A stretch of DNA of 6,924 bases from contig JACDAZ010000094.1 in the NCBI GenBank assembly GCA_013695175.1, forward strand, positions 1-6,924, read 5' to 3'. Position numbers and translations under genes: made by a program. This DNA comes from Flavisolibacter sp. GTDB taxonomy: Bacteria; Bacteroidota; Bacteroidia; Chitinophagales; Chitinophagaceae. The notes beneath the pieces are model-generated. The model worked only from the letters and a program-made list of their open reading frames with translations. It had not been told where the DNA came from and searched no databases. Positions 5,223-6,924 of the stretch are shown here, one piece after another (positions within the stretch are counted from its first letter, which is position 1; each line of letters starts with the position of its first letter).

Positions 5223-6594
5223 CATTATCCGGGGAAAGAAAAGAAATGGTCTTTGCAGCAATCCACCCGCTTGTCCATGCATGTTGAAAATTAAATCCTC
5301 CGGTTATACCATCCACATCCAAAACTTCACCGGCAAAAAACAAGTTTTTAATTTTCCTGCTCATCATGGTATTTACATCCACTTCTGAAAGATTTATGCC
5401 TCCGGCTGTAACAAATTCTTCTTTAAAAGTTGTTTTGCCTTTTACTTCTGCAGTGTAATCAACCAGATTATTGATCAATATATTTTCTTTTTTTGCTGGC
5501 AGATCAGCAAAGCGCATATCTGCATGTATATCACTTTGCTCCAGTAAAAATTGCCATAACCGGTTGGGTAATTTTCCAAAATTGTGATTCAGGATTTTTT
5601 TGTTTGACTCACTAAACCTGAAATTTCTAAATTTTTCTTTTAAGCTATTTGCATTTTCTTCGGGCAACCAGTTAACATGAACTTTAAAAAGATAATCAAC
5701 TGCAGCCAACTCTCTGGCACCCCAGGCACTTAATTTTAATACTGCCGGTCCGCTTAAACCCCAATGTGTTATTAAAACAGGTCCTTCTTCCGCAAGTTTT
5801 GTTCCTTCAATTTTTACCCTGGCTTTTTCAACACTTACTCCCATTAATTCTGTAATTGGATGTTTTGCTGATCCGGGTTTGGCTGAGTGCAGGTTAAATG
5901 TAAATAACGATGGAACAGGTTCTGAGATAGTATGACCAAGATCAACCAACCATTGAAACATACTTGTTTTTGGAGCACCACCTGATGCAATGCATACATA
6001 ATCTGAATTCAGAATAATATTATTTGAAAGATTGATCAAAAACTTTCCATCCTCATACCTCATACTTCTGACTTCTGATTTCTCATACTTCATACTTCTT
6101 TCTTCAGAATTACCATACCTCATACTTATTACTTCTGAATTCTCATACCTCATACTTCTGACTTCTGAATTCATTTTTATTTCCACACCATACAGGTTTG
6201 CTTCATTCATTAAACAATCAATTACAGACTGAGATGAATCTGAAACAGGAAACATCCTTCCGTCTTTTTCTGTTTTAAGTTTAACTCCCCGCTGTTCAAA
6301 CCATTCTATTGTATCTGTTGTAAAAAAATGATGAAGTGATTTTTTTACAAATTTATCACCTCTTGGATATCGTTTACTCATTTCCGTTATATCAAATAAA
6401 GCATGGGTCACATTACACCTTCCGCCCCCGGAAACTTTTACTTTAGAAAGAAGTTTTGTTGATCTTTCCAGCAATATCACTTGTAAGTGAGGACTCATCC
6501 TGGCTGCATTAACAGCACAAAAAAAACCGGCAGCTCCCCCACCTATAACTACAAGGGTTTTATTTTTTTTGTGAAGTGAATTTTTTAAGTTCAA
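5200..6594 (-). CDS. HI0933/BaiN-family NAD(P)/FAD-dependent oxidoreductase
   Basis: A 464-aa flavoprotein of the HI0933-like family (E. coli YhiN, clostridial BaiN); the substrate of most members is unknown. Residues 14-26 are the FAD-binding strand-loop-helix (VVIGGGAAGFF), followed by the family signature SGGGRCNVTH (55-64), PVSDSSQSV (116-124), IASGGAPKTS (202-211), THWGLSGPAVL (276-286) and the C-terminal FAD motif FAGEVLDVDGITGG (420-433) with FNFQHAWTSG. All core motifs are intact, so it is probably active. Residues 142-181 are four tandem 10-residue repeats (NSEVRSMRYE type) in a variable loop, which explains much of its excess over the usual 400-420 aa. No ATG or GTG lies before the FAD motif; an in-frame TAG directly precedes the TTG at 6594, so TTG is the likely start. 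It lies 22 bp after map, probably cotranscribed. Confidence 0.93.
   Translation of the reverse strand: MNLKNSLHKKNKTLVVIGGGAAGFFCAVNAARMSPHLQVILLERSTKLLSKVKVSGGGRCNVTHALFDITEMSKRYPRGDKFVKKSLHHFFTTDTIEWFEQRGVKLKTEKDGRMFPVSDSSQSVIDCLMNEANLYGVEIKMNSEVRSMRYENSEVISMRYGNSEERSMKYEKSEVRSMRYEDGKFLINLSNNIILNSDYVCIASGGAPKTSMFQWLVDLGHTISEPVPSLFTFNLHSAKPGSAKHPITELMGVSVEKARVKIEGTKLAEEGPVLITHWGLSGPAVLKLSAWGARELAAVDYLFKVHVNWLPEENANSLKEKFRNFRFSESNKKILNHNFGKLPNRLWQFLLEQSDIHADMRFADLPAKKENILINNLVDYTAEVKGKTTFKEEFVTAGGINLSEVDVNTMMSRKIKNLFFAGEVLDVDGITGGFNFQHAWTSGWIAAKTISFLSPDNESICDVE
6052..6171 (-). repeat. Four in-frame 30-bp tandem repeats in the flavoprotein gene
   Basis: Four contiguous 30-bp units (6142-6171, 6112-6141, 6082-6111, 6052-6081 in reading order) encode NSEVRSMRYE, NSEVISMRYG, NSEERSMKYE and KSEVRSMRYE. 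The first and last units differ at one base of 30. Each unit is itself four heptamers plus two bases, TCAGAAG, TCAGAAG, TATGAGG, TATGAGA, then AT. Because 30 is a multiple of three, gain or loss of a unit keeps the frame. Confidence 0.95.
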
Positions 6595-6616
6595 CTATTT
6601 GTATTGAAAACAGCTA

Positions 6617-6924
6617 TTAAATTAAAGATTGCAGTTGTTGCATTTTTTCAGCGGGAGAAATGGTAGCTGTAAACAAATTTGTATTAGCAAGTTCTGCAGC
6701 TTCAATGTCTGTATAATCGGAAAGAACATCTGCTTTTCCTTTTCTTACACAAACATCATGTTCAAAATGTACAGATGGTTTTCCATCTGCTGTTCTCACA
6801 GTCCAGCCATCTTTTTCTGTATACACTTCTTTTCTGCCAAGGTTTATCATAGGTTCAATAGCTAACACTAATCCTTCTTTCATTACAGCACCTGAACCCC
6901 TTCTGCCATAGTTAGGCACTTGCG
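6617..6924 (-). CDS. map: Methionine aminopeptidase type I, C-terminal part (5' end outside window)
   Basis: The last 101 codons of type I methionine aminopeptidase, the cytoplasmic dimetal enzyme that removes the initiator Met from new proteins. The fragment opens with [11 protein letters not shown], then [16 protein letters not shown] and HFEHDV; the glutamates of IEPM and FEHD match the metal ligands Glu204 and Glu235 of the E. coli enzyme. The upstream ligands (two Asp and His171) lie beyond the edge. A GTG at 6919 is an internal Val codon, not a start, since the frame and homology run through it. The tail after VLSDY is about 30 residues, somewhat longer than in E. coli, and ends in a Gln-rich stretch. 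It stops 22 bp before the flavoprotein gene, suggesting cotranscription. Confidence 0.95.
   Translation of the reverse strand, partial: QVPNYGRRGSGAVMKEGLVLAIEPMINLGRKEVYTEKDGWTVRTADGKPSVHFEHDVCVRKGKADVLSDYTDIEAAELANTNLFTATISPAEKMQQLQSLI

Noticed and set aside
6052..6171. Tandem repeats considered as a CRISPR array
   Set aside because: The units are contiguous with no unique spacers, lie in frame within a conserved gene, and have no cas genes nearby.
6617..6919. A 100-aa protein starting at GTG 6919
   Set aside because: The GTG is the Val codon of the methionine aminopeptidase QVPNYGR motif; the frame continues past the window edge.

Overview
The window looks like chromosomal DNA of a Bacteroidota bacterium, plausibly Chitinophagaceae-like (inference). 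The grounds are a TAnnTTTG-type promoter in front of rpsA, no recognisable Shine-Dalgarno sequence before any gene, AT-rich intergenic DNA, a ThuA-GSDH fusion lipoprotein, a six-domain S1 protein with a long acidic N-terminus, and Bacteroidota-style Map and PlsC sequences. All genes but one lie on the minus strand. There is no CRISPR array, tRNA, rRNA, transposase or phage gene.

Reading the minus strand from the right edge: the C-terminal third of methionine aminopeptidase (map, cut by the edge) is followed after 22 bp by an HI0933/BaiN-type flavoprotein that starts at TTG. These two are probably one operon. The flavoprotein ends inside a perfect 14-bp inverted repeat that it shares with the only plus-strand gene, a 92-aa helical protein of unknown function. 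That small gene diverges from rpsA (ribosomal protein S1), which has a good promoter and its own terminator. Next comes a PlsC-like acyltransferase with unusual active-site motifs. After it lie about 370 bp without a gene, containing a second minus-strand terminator. Last is a lipoprotein fusing a ThuA domain to a PQQ-type glucose/sorbosone dehydrogenase domain, cut by the left edge.

The genes do not form one pathway. Map and S1 serve protein maturation and translation, PlsC serves phospholipid synthesis, the flavoprotein is an uncharacterised redox enzyme, and the ThuA-GSDH lipoprotein probably acts on sugars in the cell envelope. I found no convincing new multi-gene system.

The observations most worth following are: a four-copy, 30-bp in-frame repeat built from heptamers inside the flavoenzyme; HX5D and FPQGT motifs in the acyltransferase; a terminator about 260 nt beyond plsC that leaves an unexplained, possibly transcribed stretch; nested palindromes at the 5' end of rpsA; and a GC-content step at the ThuA-GSDH gene.
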